From positions 496,001-560,000 of the forward strand of contig WOFQ01000011.1 of assembly GCA_012184525.1 (NCBI GenBank): a stretch of DNA of 64,000 nucleotides, given 5' to 3'. Below are positions 1 to 11,560 of the stretch, piece by piece. Origin of the DNA: Xenoacremonium recifei (Eukaryota; Ascomycota; Sordariomycetes; Hypocreales; Nectriaceae). The notes beneath the pieces were generated by a model that saw only the letters and a program-made list of their open reading frames with translations, did no database searches and was not told the DNA's origin. Within the stretch, counting starts at the first letter, position 1. The number at the start of each line of letters is the position of its first letter. The translations under genes were made by a program, and so were the position numbers.

Positions 1-130
1 TGTCACGGAGTTCTATGCATTGCACCATTCTGCGCCTTGAAACCTCGTCCCTCAATGAAATGCCCTGATCAGATGCTCTCCCTTCCTCCCCAACATTTTC
101 TCAAGTAAAGTCCAGTCCTAGCAGAAAGAC

Positions 131-1610
131 TCAAGCCTCGTCACCTTCTGCATCGTGGTCCTCCGACACCGACCTCTCGCGCCTCGCGGCAGGACTACTG
201 CTGCGACGATGCGGCTGCTCATCACCCTCGGCATCGTGACCTCCTTGCGTTGGCTCCTCCTCGTCCTCCTCGGCCTCCCAGCCTAGTGGATGATCACGAT
301 ACCGCTTCATGGCGTCCTTCATCTCGTCGCTGGGGTCGTGGACGGTGACGTCGAGACGGTCGACAATCTGCTCTTCCTCGTCGGCAAGGCCGATGACGGT
401 GCGGGCGATGTTCTTGGTGCGCTGAGGGCGGATGGTGGACTTTTGCATGACAGGATAATAATAAACGGCCTTTTGGTTCGGGTAGAAGGTGTCATCGTTG
501 TAGGCAAGGATGATCTCCTCCTCGTACTTGGTCGGGTGGTCCAGCTCCGTCTCCTTGGCCGTCTCGTACGCGCGAACGCGGTTGAACTGGAAGCAGCCGC
601 CCGTGTCCGTCTGGTGCGTGTAGAGATCCTCGTCGTCGTGATCCGGGTTCTCGACGTCAAACTTGCGGCGGAAGCGCTCTCCCGCTGAGCCCGACTGGCT
701 GAGATAGAAGTCGTAGTTCATCAGGTTCTGGGGTTTGGGGTTGTTGGCCGGGTCCATCTCGTGCGCCTCCAACGCAGCTTCGTATGCCTCCTCTTCGGCT
801 TGAGACCGATCTATGGGCTTAAAGAGACCGGAGAGGAGTCGGCTGTCGTACTCTGAGGCGCTGGACACAGGGTTGTTGAGGAACTTGATGGTAACGTAGG
901 CGCCGGAGTCGGGGAAGGCATCGAGGTCGGGGATCAGGGGCGCGGCGTCGACGAGCTTGAGATGTCTCTTGGATGGATGCTTGACGCGCTTGGGGTCCTT
1001 CAGGTCTTGCTCTGCAATATCGAAGCTCTTGTCGATCTTGCGCTTGATGGCCTGGGGCGAGTCGGCGGCGGGCTCGTGGATGCGTCGCGCCCGATTGGCC
1101 TTTGCGAGGAGTGCCCGGGGCATAGCAGCCTCATGGCGCTTGGTGCTTGTCGACGAGATGTACTCGGTTCGTCGCAGGAAGGAAACGTTGGCTTCAGCGA
1201 CCTTGGGCTTGCCCAGGGCAGCAATCGGCCGAAGGAGTGGTCGATCGTGGGGATGAAGGGCAGGAGGATGGGCAGGCGCTTGGATTGCTATCTCCTAGTT
1301 AATACCGCGGCGGTATCCATGGCGTCTTTCTCGACTCACATCGCTCGTCGCCATCAAAGACGCCGGGCATGCCCACCAGGTCCAAGGGCATGCCCAACTC
1401 TGCATCAGCTTCGATGTTCAGGGGCTGCTCTCGGGCCAGCCGCGACGCAAAGCCCGGGGTGGTGTACTGGCCACTGGCAAGGCCCGTATTGGGAATGTCG
1501 AGAAGCTTGGGAGGATTGGGCGGCGGCGGAAGCGCATTGGAGAATCGGATGCGGGCGATGAAATCCTGATGGATCATGCGCTCGCCGGAGCGAGGAGCCG
1601 ACGAAGACAT
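131..1610 (-). CDS. PAF1: RNA polymerase II-associated factor 1 (Paf1 complex subunit)
   Basis: Two exons: 1610-1340 and 1278-131, intron 1339-1279 (GTGAGT...AAG), giving 472 aa. Splicing joins a PGVFDGDE segment to HPHDRPLLRPIAALGKPK and NVSFLRRTEYISS, all strongly conserved Paf1 motifs. The N-terminal third also carries the family signatures KLLDIPN and ELGMPLDLVGMPG; the C-terminus (last ~60 residues) is acidic with Ser/Arg repeats, as usual for the family. Paf1 is the scaffold of the nuclear PAF complex (Paf1, Ctr9, Cdc73, Rtf1, Leo1), which travels with elongating Pol II and promotes H2B ubiquitylation and H3K4/K36 methylation. The start at 1610 (MSSSAPRSGE) was chosen because homology begins at once; an in-frame ATG at 1859 would add 83 low-complexity residues and is less likely. 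The family assignment is firm; the intron is inferred from frame and conservation. Confidence 0.95.
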
Positions 1611-2231
1611 GGCGAGTCGCCCGCGGAAAGGCGCAGAAGGAGCAGTATCAATTCGCGATTCGACGGCGCTGCGGTTGTGGTGAGGGAGAGGCTGGTCGGA
1701 ATGCGGAGGGAAGGGTTTGGTGGTTGGAGGTTGGAGGTTGAGGGTTGAGATGCTAGTCTGAGCGCGGACGCGGGCGAGGCAGGGAAAATAATTGGGGTTG
1801 CGGCCACGAGGCTGAGCTGAGCTTCCCTCCCGCCTCTCCACCCAACCCAACCCAACCAACCATTATCCCCCATTGGAAAATCACCGTTTTCTCACGTTTC
1901 GTTCAGTCTGCGCAGGCACAAATGTGACTTTGAATGTTATCATTACTAATTCGTCTTCAGACTGGAGTCTGTGCCCAAAGCCCAAGGCATGTTTGATGCG
2001 ACCATCCTTCTCATGCCAGGCCCTCCGTCTATACCGTTGCATTGCATTGCCCAAGAAACCAGGTACCGACCACAACCATGTCCTCGCATCCCACGCCGCA
2101 AAGACACACATTGCATTACTGCGCCACTATGGGGCCAACCAAGAATTGTTGTACAAGACATTCACCATGTCGAATCCCTCGACAAACCATGCCACAAGCG
2201 CCCATCATGTACTCCGTAATTGCTGAGCCCC
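1611..2231. other. intergenic, PAF1 upstream / RER1 downstream
   Basis: This stretch holds the PAF1 promoter side and the 3' flank of RER1. It contains one copy of the nonamer TACTCCGTA (2210-2218). Small open frames on both strands (1873-2272) overlap one another and show no family resemblance. I see no RNA gene. Confidence 0.6.
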
Positions 2232-2985
2232 TCACGAGCTGTTCTTGGCGTAGTTCTTCTTGCCCATGGTGAAGGGCACGTAGCGGTACTTGATCATGTG
2301 CTGGATCTGTTTCCTCACTGCATGGCGCATTAGATACAAGGCCTGTATCGTTGGAGAGATAATCACTTACTGGTCAGGAAGAACAGGATGAACCAGTACA
2401 TGACCAGAACGGGCCAGAAGACTGGCACGTTGAAGATCTCGAACCAGCTGCAGAAGAAGGAGATGGCAATGGCCCTCGTCGCCCAGTACCAGAACTTAAA
2501 CTCGGGCAGGCGGCGGATAAAGGGTCGGAACTCCTCATCCTGCTTGGTGGGGAGCGTGCCCACGGAGCCGTCCTCCATCTCGTTATCGAGCGCTTCGTTG
2601 GACGGGTCGAACTTGGGCTGCAGGAAAGCGAGGAAGAGGTTGAGCAAGTAGATCCCGAGCGCATAGGCGACTACAGTTGTTAGCGTTCTTGATGTACTTG
2701 TTGTGTTGGTCAACTTTGGAGGCCCTACCAATATACCAGCCTTGCGCGATCAAGATTCGCAAGAAGAAGAGGAACAGGCAGACACCAGTTCCGATCCATC
2801 GGTACAGCACAAATGGCGTCGACTGATCAAGCAGGGCTTGGTAGTGCTGCGCGCCTTGTTAGCTCAACTGCCGCTACAGTCTCCGAACAAAATTTGAATT
2901 TGAGGGCGTTGCGTACTCGCTGCAGCTTCGAGGTGTGGGCGCTGACGGCCTCGAAAGGGGTCTGCTCAGGCTCTGGCGCATCCAT
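2232..2985 (-). CDS. RER1: RER1, Golgi-to-ER retrieval receptor
   Basis: Four exons: 2985-2917, 2846-2729, 2670-2371 and 2317-2232, giving 190 aa. All three introns have GT/AG ends and close in frame. Rer1 is a four-pass membrane protein of the cis-Golgi that recognises polar residues in transmembrane segments of escaped ER proteins and returns them in COPI vesicles. Visible family features are TPFVLYRW and the hydrophobic segment that follows it, VAYALGIYLLNLFLAFL, the block FKFWYWATRAI, the segment VFWPVLVMYWFILFF, and the C-terminal tail MRKQIQHMIKYRYVPF. Length matches the family (about 190 aa). The start gives MDAPEPEQTPFEAV. The gene is divergent from the enoyl-CoA hydratase gene, with 974 bases between them. 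Very secure. Confidence 0.97.
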
Positions 2986-3959
2986 TGCGATAAGTTGTCG
3001 GAGGGGCGCTGATCTGTCTTTGGCGGGCGAAGCAAAGGGGAAAGCAAAGGATGCAACGTTCCAAGCTCGAGATTTGTAGATGGGCGGCGGCGGCGACGAT
3101 GGCGACGATGACCACGTTGTTCGCTGGAGATAATGGCGATTCAGGGATTGGACCGGCCGCTGGATGGGGGAAATTCAGATCAATTCAGCCACGTAGAATA
3201 AAGGCTAAAGCTGGACTCGAGAGGCTTACCTAATCGCCGCTACGCGTCGTCGCGTTCCCTCAAAAGCCACTTTACACTTTATTACGGCTTCAGGGGGTAA
3301 CCGTTTTGGCGGGTCACCGTTTTCGGCGGCCCGCCGGCTCCGTACATCACGGGCCAGAACTTGGCGCTTCCGGAGGTTGCACCCAGCGATATTGGGCGGA
3401 GATTGTGATGGAATTGTTCTCGAATGTTTGCTGAAACCAAATGCAATGTGAGTTTCGCTATGGGATTTTGATCACCTCTGAAATAGTGACGGTTAAAGAG
3501 TAAATGTCCTAAATACACTCCCCTCTGTGACTATCGTTGGCTCTATTTCTTGCCCTTGATATTTTGAATTATTCAATTTTTAGACCATGAGAAACAGCTG
3601 CAAAGACTACAATTAATGTTCTATATCAACGTAAATCGAAATGCTTGTTCAACGGCAAATCTAGGTTCTGATTCGGCTCTCTTCGTTGCACGTGATTCCA
3701 TCTTCCCCAGGCATTCGGTTTCGGAGCGGCTGTTTTTACCCTCGGCTTAATAGCCGATGCTTTCCATTTGCGTCACTGTGAGCTTAACTTCGGTAGAGCT
3801 ACAGGTACCTTTCCCGGTGAGCTCTCGGATCTTGTCTCAACCTCATAACAACAATTCGTCTCATCGCATTCGTGCTCAATTGGTCCTCCTCAGTGAAGGT
3901 TTTGTTCATTTAGCTTCACCTCTACACAGAAAGAGTCTCAGATCAGCGGTCAGACCAAA
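2986..3959. other. divergent intergenic region (RER1 / enoyl-CoA hydratase)
   Basis: The interval must hold both promoters. It has a GC-rich, CGG/GAT-repetitive part near 3080-3120 on the RER1 side and an AT-rich stretch at about 3530-3660. Open frames inside it are short and unconserved to my eye. No RNA gene was recognised. Confidence 0.6.
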
Positions 3960-4884
3960 ATGAACACCATCCGATGCTTCAGGCCCATCGCCAAACGGGT
4001 CCCTTTCCAGCCCTCTAACCTCCCCCGACTCGTCCGAGGATACAGTTCCAAGACCTATGAATACATCCAGGTCTCTCAACCCAAGCCCGGCGTCGGTCAA
4101 GGTAAGTCTCTTGCATAGGCATCTCTGGGGCATTTCCGCTTATCTCAACGCAGTAACTCTGAACCGACCCAAGGCTCTCAATGCTCTCTGCACTCCGCTT
4201 ATCAAGGAGCTCAATGAAGCTCTCGTCGACTTCAATCGGTCCAAGGACACGTCAGTCATCATCCTGACGGGCTCCCAGAAGGCTTTCGCAGCTGGCGCCG
4301 ATATCAAGGAGATGGCTCCTCTCACCTTTGCGGACGCGTACACCCAGGCCTTTATCGAGGAATGGTCCAACCTGACGACTCAGGTCAAGAAGCCAATCAT
4401 CGCCGCCGTGTCTGGTCACGCGCTTGGTGGTGGCTGCGAGCTCGCCATGATGTGCGACTTCATCTACTGCACGGAAAAGGCCAACTTTGGCCAGCCCGAG
4501 ATCAAGCTCGGCACGCTGCCCGGCGCCGGTGGCAGCCAGCGTCTGACGAGGGCCATTGGAAAGTCCAAGGCCATGGAGCTCATCCTGACGGGCAAGTCGT
4601 TCTCGGGCGTCGACGCCGAGAAATGGGGCCTGGCCGCGAGGGTCTTCCCAACCTACGAGGCCCTGATGGAGGAGACGCTGAAGACGGCTGAGACTATTGC
4701 CAGCTACTCGCAGGTGGCAATTCTGGCCTGCAAGGAGGTGGTTAACAAGAGCCAGGACCTACCGCTCCGAGACGGTGTGGAATATGAGCGACGGGTATTC
4801 CACAGCCTGTTCGGCAGCCAGGACCAGAAGATTGGCATGAAGGCGTTTGCGGAGAAGGCGAAGCCCGAGTGGACTCACTCGTAA
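3960..4884 (+). CDS. enoyl-CoA hydratase, mitochondrial (crotonase family)
   Basis: Two exons: 3960-4101 and 4154-4884 (intron GTAAGT...GCAG), 290 aa. It hydrates trans-2-enoyl-CoA to 3-hydroxyacyl-CoA in fatty-acid beta-oxidation or branched-chain amino-acid breakdown. The first ~30 residues are basic, lack acidic residues and resemble a mitochondrial presequence (MNTIRCFRPIAKRVPF...RGYSS). The crotonase core follows: VTLNRPKALNAL at about residue 48, AFAAGADIKEM forming the oxyanion-hole loop, HALGGGCELAM with catalytic Glu143, and GQPEIKLGTLPGAGG with catalytic Glu163. Both acid/base glutamates of the ECHS1 type are therefore present, arguing for a true hydratase rather than an isomerase or hydrolase. 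Length matches ECHS1. Starting downstream at 4057 would lose the presequence and contradict the intron. Confidence 0.94.
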
Positions 4885-5691
4885 AGACGACCGCTTATGT
4901 TAGCACTGGGAAGGATGAAGGCTGCGGATGAGGATAAGCATGAGGATGAGCATGTGGGAGCGATGGTGTCAACTGTTCAGCCCCCGGTGTGGCGGGGTAC
5001 ATAGAGGCATGTCAGCCCGCGTCTGGCTGGGCTTGATGCATGATGCCCGTTGTTTATCGTTGGTGTTCTGTTTGGGCTTCCTGCCACCATGGCCTAAGAA
5101 TACCAGCTGCCTAGGAAGATAGAAAAGGGAATCTTGTTTCTAGATATGAAGCATGAACAGTCACTCAAAGGATAGGCTATGCGCGGTTGCAGTCCAAACT
5201 CGCTAGCGGAGGAGCGAGAACTACGGTGCCAGGATGGGATGAAAGAAGCAAAGATGCCCACTCACTTACACGTTCTTTGTCTCATGTGCAGAGTCAGAGT
5301 CAGAATCAGAATCAGTCATTCTGTAATAAGCGACGTGCATGACGAGGATGAGCGTAACCAACAAAGTGCTTCCCGCTGCACTGCGCATTAACACTAACAC
5401 TCCCTAACAGCCAGGCTGGATGCTGTGGCTTATTATTACAGGGCATGTCAACGGCTGTGCCCGATCTGGCAAGCCCCGCCACCACCAACATCAACGGCCA
5501 CTTCCAGATGACCTCGACCTGAGACTTCCATCCTTGCCTTGCTTCTTGCAGCTTGCGCGCCCAACGAACTGCTGCCCGGGCCCGTTCGTATTTCCAGCGT
5601 CTCTCCCGCCCTCTTCCTGTCCCCTTTCCCTCGCCATCCATCCGACTTTTGCCCGCAGAGAATGGGCTGCAGCAGCGCCTGAACCTCATGA
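4885..5691. other. intergenic, 3' of hydratase and promoter of RING gene
   Basis: This holds the presumed 3' UTR of the hydratase and the promoter of the RING-finger gene. An imperfect GATGAG-rich tract lies at about 4928-4955, and a GAGTCA/GAATCA repeat lies at about 5291-5319. The overlapping frames at 5312-5855 (minus) and 5420-5780 (plus) look like compositional noise. Confidence 0.55.
5291..5319. repeat. imperfect hexamer repeat (AGAGTC/AGAATC)
   Basis: Two copies of AGAGTC are followed by two of AGAATC, making a short imperfect tandem repeat in non-coding DNA upstream of the RING gene. No function can be assigned. Confidence 0.6.
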
Positions 5692-8597
5692 ATGGATTCT
5701 CCCAAAGGCGGGCTCGACCTGGAGCGGGAGCTAACGTGCTCGGTATGTCTCTCTTGTCTCGGGCGCTGCGGGACGAGTAAATCATGGCTGACCGGCGCAT
5801 CTAGATTTGCACCGAGCTGCTCTACCAACCGCTGACCCTCCTCGACTGCCTCCATACGTTTTGCGGCGCGTGCCTCAAGGAATGGTTCGCCTTTCAGGCC
5901 TCGTCCGCTGAGCGATCGCCAAACCCGCCGCCGCCCGATGCGAACATCTTCACCTGCCCATCATGTCGCGCGACAGTCCGCGACACCCGGCACAATGCCA
6001 CTGTTGTGACGCTGCTGGACATGTTCGTCAAGGCGAACCCCGACAAGGACCGGTCTGCCGCCGAGAAGGAGGAGATGGCCGCCAAGTATAAGCCGGGCGA
6101 CCAGGTGCTGCCCAAGACGAACCGGCGCGAGAGGACGGCTGAGGAGCGGCGGGCAGCTGAACAGGACCGAAGGCTGATTGACGAAGTCCGCGAGATGAGT
6201 CTGCGCGAGGTGGGAGCCTCGACGTCGACACCGCCTCGCACTCGAAGGCGGCGTGATAGTCGATCAGGCGACGACCGGGTGCGAAGTGGTCGAGACCAGA
6301 GCGCTGAGAGCAGACACCGACGGAGCCATCGACCGCGAGGAGACGACAGCTCTCGGCACGCATCTGATCGCCTGGAAGACGGCGAGCGACGTCACCGGAG
6401 GAGCGAGTCCAGACAGCGACAGATCGAGCACCAGTCGTCCATCCGGTCACTAATCGGGTCCAACGACAACATGAGTGAGCGGGACATCGAGCATGAAATC
6501 GAGGAGTTTGCAAGGCAGATCCAAGAGGAGGGGCTACTCGATGGGCTGGATCTGGACAACATCGACCTGAGTCGAGACGACGAGCTAAGCCGGAGAATCA
6601 CAGAGGCGTATCGACGAAGACAGAGGGAACGAGCTCGCCATGAGACGTCTAGACGGAATAATCCCAGCAGCAGCAGCAACAACAGCTCATCTACACATGT
6701 TGGCTCTTCGCGGCATAACGACTCAGCGACCACGGATTCAAGACGACTGGCACCGGATAGCAGCCGTCCTAGGAGTCGTGCTCATTCCCACTCCAGGTCT
6801 GCGAGTGCCGCCAGCCAAAGCGACGAGAGAAGCAGGCCACCAATGTCGATGCCATTCGCGGCTCTAGACCTTCAAGACTCCTCGCGAAGAACTAGGCGAC
6901 GAACAGCGAGCAGCAGCAGTCGCAGCGCCACAGCTCCCATCTTCCCCTCTGCTAGCGAGGCCAGACCGGCGGCTCGCTCATCCACCGACCTTACTCTCAG
7001 ATCACAGACCTCAGATCCTACATCACCCCGGCCGAGCTTCAGTGAGGGCCGCAGCTCCAGTACTCCAGCGGTGTCTCTTCCGCCACCGCCACTACCAAAT
7101 TCGATCGATGCTGCCACAGCGACCAACTCAAATCTGTCGTTTGCCAACAGAGCACCGCAGAACAACCCGCAAAACAACTCGCAGGCCACTCAGACCCCGG
7201 TTCATCCGGCCACCAACCATCCAGAGTCGGCTGCAGGTCGGGCGAATAGGGCTCATCGGCCAGCTGATCTGGCAATCGTTCATTCGGCGGTCTCGAGTCC
7301 CATTAACAGCCCTACGGGGCCTGGACACCAACGAACACGGTCACAACTCTATCCAGAACCTTCTATAGCCTGCTCACGGTGTAAAAGGGAGCACATCGAG
7401 TATGAGCTTCACTATACTTGTACCATTTGTGACAATGGCCAGTACCACATCTGCCTGGACTGTTACCGCGCTGGAAAGGGATGTCGGTATTGGTTCGGCT
7501 TCGGCTCTGCAGCTTGGAATAAATGGGAGAGAGCCCGGCAGCAAGGAGACGGGTCTTTGCCCAAGCCCCATATGCTCAGTGCTGCACGCTTCCGTCCACC
7601 CCCAACAATTCCTGGCGGTGCAGACGGAAGGAAGACTTTGACAGCGGATGATCCTCAAAGCAGACTTGAGAGTGGTACTTTCTGCGCAAGGTGTCTTGCT
7701 TGGACGAACGAGTGCTACTGGCGCTGTGACTCTTGCAATGACGGAGACTGGGGTTTTTGCAACGACTGCGTGAATCAAGGGAAATCGTGCACGCATACTC
7801 TTCTGCCACTAGCCCATGAAGGGACACAAGCTCCTCTGTCGGCATCTAGAGCCCCGAGGTCTCCTGGACGCCCACCAGCGGCCTCGATTCTCACTGGACC
7901 CAACGCATCGAGCATTGGGCCTTTCAAGCCACTCACTTTCTCAACGCAGTGTGATATCTGTCAAGACCCTATACATCCAAGTCAGGCGAGATATCACTGT
8001 TACAGTTGCACAAGTTCGCTCATTCCAGACGCGGTACCCGGCGACTATGATATATGCGCCTCCTGCTACGGAAATCTGGTGGCTCAACGCCAAATCAGCC
8101 CCGAAAACGGCCATGCAGGGTGGCGACGGTGCCTCAATGGCCATAGGATGGTGATTGTTGGATTCGTTGGCGGCAAGGTTGGCCAGTGGAGGTACATAGC
8201 GCGCGATCTCGTGGGTGGCCATGGTCTTCGGTCCAGCGCCCCCGACAATGCAGAGCACCAGAGCAAAGGACTGCAGAAGTGGACGTGGCATCAAGGCGAT
8301 CAGACATATACTCGGCTCGTCACCAAGGAAGTATCTGGGACCGCGCCCAAGAGTGACGGGCCGACAACGTTTGCGCAGGGCTTCCCCCCTGATGGAGGCG
8401 ATGGGCGGACTGCGACGGCCCGGTGGTCATGGTATCCAAAGCCCGGGGCTGACGACGAACTGCTCTTCCCGCGAGGAGCCGAGATCAAGGAGATTGAGGA
8501 TGTCAATGGCGATTGGTTCTTTGGGACTTATATGGGAGCCCGAGGACTGTTTCCAGCGCCGTACGTACGGCACCAGCAAAGACAGAACTCGTCTTAA
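5692..8597 (+). CDS. RING-finger protein with three further zinc-finger modules and a C-terminal SH3 domain
   Basis: Two exons: 5692-5742 and 5805-8597, 947 aa. The intron (GTATGT...CTAG) falls inside the RING, between Ser17 and Ile18. The RING ligands are C16, C19, C32, H34, C37, C40, C68 and C71, with a Pro-rich loop before the last pair; it resembles the CHFR type and predicts ubiquitin E3 activity. Residues ~110-530 are Ser/Arg-rich and probably disordered. Three Cys-rich modules follow, near residues 540 (CSRC...CTIC...CLDC), 643 (CARC...CDSC...CNDC) and 732 (CDIC...CYSC...CASC), resembling ZZ-type fingers. Residues ~886-943 look like an SH3 domain (ARWSWYPKPG, LLFPRGAEI, GDWFFGTY, GLFPAPYV). 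The combination suggests a scaffold E3 ligase; the substrate is unknown. Exon 1 is only 17 codons, but its CxxC completes the RING, which supports the start. Confidence 0.87.
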
Positions 8598-9032
8598 CGA
8601 ATATCATGAAGGGGGCGTCTCCAACGTTGAGACAGGGAAACATGAGGGAAGGATACTGGGATTTTGGATCATATGAGAGTCTGGTGATGTAGAACAGGCT
8701 CCGAAAAAAAAAATACCTCAAGTTCTTTCATTGAGCATGTCGAATCTATCCCCGTTGGTGAGGAGATCATGAGGAATCGTCCTATGACTTACATGGACAG
8801 ACGTCGAGGTACGTACCAACCATCTACAGAGTAAACGGCGACCATCCGATGGTGGAGGCCGAGGGTCCGATGGCGCAATAGCTCCGGCCCCACCATGATC
8901 TTTCTTCCCGCGCATCGGCGCCGGCTGACCAATTCTCGAGCTCTTTCACCTCTTCCACCTCACTCTCCAGGACGTCTGGGCTTGCTTGACAGTGTCAATT
9001 GCCGGCTTCTGGGCCCTGCGACTCGACTCAAC
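8598..9032. other. intergenic, RING gene 3' flank / cysteine synthase promoter
   Basis: An A-tract at about 8704-8714 lies ~110 bases after the RING stop codon, in the presumed 3' UTR. The remainder is pyrimidine-rich towards the cysteine synthase start, as usual for fungal promoters. No further gene is evident. Confidence 0.55.
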
Positions 9033-10204
9033 ATGTTCCGACACAGCGTGCGGCGGCTGGCCGTGGCTGCGGCCAAGGCAGCCGACCCGCCGACCCCGTA
9101 TACCCTCGCCGTGTCCAAGGCCCAGGGAGTCGCCAAGGGCCTGACTGGAGGTAAATGCGCTGCTGTAGATGCCCAATTCGAGACGGCATGCTGACTAGGG
9201 CCTCAGCTATCGGAAACACCCCTCTCATCCGCCTCAACAAGCTCTCCGAGGAGACGGGCTGCGAGGTCCTCGGAAAGGCCGAGTTCATGAACCCCGGCGG
9301 CTCTGTCAAGGACCGTGCCGCGCTGTACGTGGTCAAGGACGCCGAGGAGCGCGGCCTGCTGCGGCCCGGCGGCACCGTCGTCGAGGGCACAGCGGGCAAC
9401 ACCGGCATCGGGCTGGCGCACGTGTGCCGCTCGCGCGGCTACAAGCTGGTCATCTACATGCCCAACACGCAGTCGCAGGGCAAGATCGATCTGCTGCGAC
9501 TGCTCGGCGCCGAGGTCTACCCCGTGCCGGCCGTCGCCTTCGACAACCCCGAGAACTATAATCACCAGGCGAAGCGGCACGCCGAGCGGCTCGAGAACGC
9601 CGTGTGGACGAACCAGTTCGATAACACGGCGAACCGGAGGGCGCACATCGAGACCACCGGGCCGGAGATCTGGACGCAGACCGACGGCAAGGTCGACGCC
9701 TTCACCTGCGCCACGGGCACGGCCGGCACCCTCGCCGGCACCACGCGCTACCTCAAGGACATCTCGGGCGGCCGCGTGAAGAGCTTCCTGGCCGACCCGC
9801 CGGGCAGCGTGCTGCACTCGTACATCCAGTCCGGCGGCACGCTGATCGAGCGCTCCGGCTCGAGCATCACCGAGGGCATCGGCCAGGGCCGCATCACGGA
9901 CAACCTGGCGCCGGACCTGGCTCTGCTGGACGGCTCGCTGAACATCTCGGACGAGAAGAGCATCGAGATGGTGTACCGCTGCCTGGACGAGGAGGGCCTG
10001 TACCTGGGTGCCAGCTCGGCGCTCAACGTCGTGGCTGCGAAGGAGGTCGCGGAGAAGCTGGGCCGGGGGAGCACCGTTGTGACGATGCTTTGCGATGGCG
10101 CGTATAGATATGCGGATCGTTTGTTCTCGCGGAAGTGGTTGACGGACAAGAAGCTGGTGGGCGCCATCCCGAAACACCTAGAAAAGTACATTGTTCTGCC
10201 ATAG
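9033..10204 (+). CDS. cysteine synthase, PLP-dependent (mitochondrial type)
   Basis: Two exons: 9033-9150 and 9207-10204, 371 aa. It is a fold-type II PLP enzyme expected to make L-cysteine from O-acetylserine (or O-phosphoserine) and sulfide. The first ~35 residues are basic and Ala-rich (MFRHSVRRLAVAAAKA), suggesting mitochondrial import. The core begins GNTPLIRLNKLSEETGCEVLGKAEF; the PLP Schiff-base lysine is Lys74 in NPGGSVKDRAA; a GTAGNTGIGLA loop corresponds to the substrate-binding loop; a CATGTAGTLAGT segment corresponds to the phosphate-binding loop. Residues after 330 (KWLTDKKL...KYIVLP) form a C-terminal extension seen in the fungal cysteine synthase 2 group. Cystathionine beta-synthase is excluded by the lack of CBS domains. 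Codons are extremely GC-rich at position 3, which produces a long spurious antisense frame. Substrate preference is inferred. Confidence 0.92.
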
Positions 10205-10323
10205 AAGGTGATGATGATGATGTGCATTGTACAAGTAGGTAGATAATACAGCTATTCTGAACAAGTTTTTTTCCCACCTCGCTGCGCCTATTATGCCAGT
10301 TATTTGACTCCCCCTTTTCTGCG

Positions 10324-11560
10324 CTACCAGGTAGGCTTCCTGCCCATGATCTTCTCGTACTCTGCAGCCCAGTAATCCTGCGACTTCGGCCACTTCTCGC
10401 GTGCCGAGTGCACAAACGCGGTCAATTCCTTCTGGAGCGCCTCCTCAACAGGCTGGAGACCAGCAGCGCTCTCGTCCAGGATCTCGCGCGCCAATCCCAT
10501 GCCCTTGATGTTCTGGGTGAGCACCCGAACGTAGGCAGTCGCAGAAAGAACGGTCACCGTCTCGGTAGCCTTGTTCTTCAGAGGGTTGAACACGTCGGCC
10601 CAGGCCTCGCTGCTGGCTAGGTCGTGCCGCGTCCAGTATGCGATCAGACCCTCGACGTTGGCCTTCAAGGCTCGGAGCTCGGGCGATTCGGATACAGACT
10701 CCTCGGCGGCAGCAGCCTCATCGGCGACTGGGCGGATATGCACGGCGGACGCCTGGGAGAAGAGCAGCAGGCCGCGGATCAGGGGTCGGTGGTGTGGCTT
10801 GATGGTGCTCGATTTGGCTTGGTGCTCAGGTCGCTGCAACAAATCGAAGACGGTGTTTGCCAAGCTATACGCACGCGCAGCCACCTCGGCGTCTTCGAAC
10901 TTGGTGTCGACGACTTTGTCGTTGATGTACATCAGTAGCTGGGCCGAGGGCACAGGGTCTTGAAGCGTCAGGCCCGTCTTGCTGCTCTGCTTGGCGCACT
11001 CAACCATGACGTTGACATGGCCATTCTTGCCCGCATGGTCAATCGCCTGGGCGTAATGTCGAGGCCGGAGATGGATGTCGGCCTTGTGAAAGCCCCGTAG
11101 CAGCGTGCCGAGATTCTGGAAGTCTTCGGGGGCGCGCATGTTGCGCACGGCCTGGTAGAAGACCTTCTTGGAGTTGGGGATGTCCTTGAAGCGATCGATG
11201 GTTGTGAACTTGTGCTCGTGTCCTTCGATCTCGATGACGATGGGGTTCTGCTGCAGGTGTTGGCGCCGCTTCGGGTCGAAGATGACCTTCCGTTGCTTTT
11301 GGGGGAGATGGGCGGGGAGGATGATCTTTTCTTGGATGGTGGCGAGGAGGTTGTTGAGTTCGGGGTTTTCGGTCTCTGTGAAGATAGCATTGACACCTGA
11401 ATGGAGCGTTAGCAAGTGGTTCATACTGTACAGAAGCTCGGATGGTAGGCAACGTACCACGTGCTGGTGTGCAGCTGAAGCTTCGGGCCGTTCGAGATGC
11501 CGCGGAGGCACTCAGGCTGCCAGCCGGCCTCAAGGCCGTTGGTATTGACCTCCGAAACAT
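10324..11560 (-). CDS. conserved-looking mitochondrial protein of unknown function
   Basis: Two exons: 11560-11458 and 11396-10324 (intron GTACGT...TCAG), 391 aa. I do not recognise the family. The N-terminus (MFRRSIPTALRPAGSLSASAASRTARSFS) is basic, hydroxylated and free of acidic residues, a strong mitochondrial presequence candidate. The mature part is soluble-looking and mainly helical: a charged segment LPQKQRKVIFDPKRRQHL near residue 65, a dense block around HLRPRHYAQAIDHAGKNGHVNVMVECAKQ, and a C-terminus ending YEKIMGRKPTW. The HYAQAIDHAGKNGHVNVMVE block recalls helical-repeat RNA-binding proteins (PPR-like), but only loosely. It shares a 249-base divergent promoter with the mitoribosomal bL19m gene, which hints at a role in mitochondrial gene expression (inference only). 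Confidence 0.82.

Noticed and set aside
290..688. 132-codon plus-strand frame
   Set aside because: It is antisense to PAF1 exon 2.
9203..10177. 324-codon minus-strand frame
   Set aside because: It is antisense to the cysteine synthase gene and arises from GC-rich third positions; its translation has no family resemblance.
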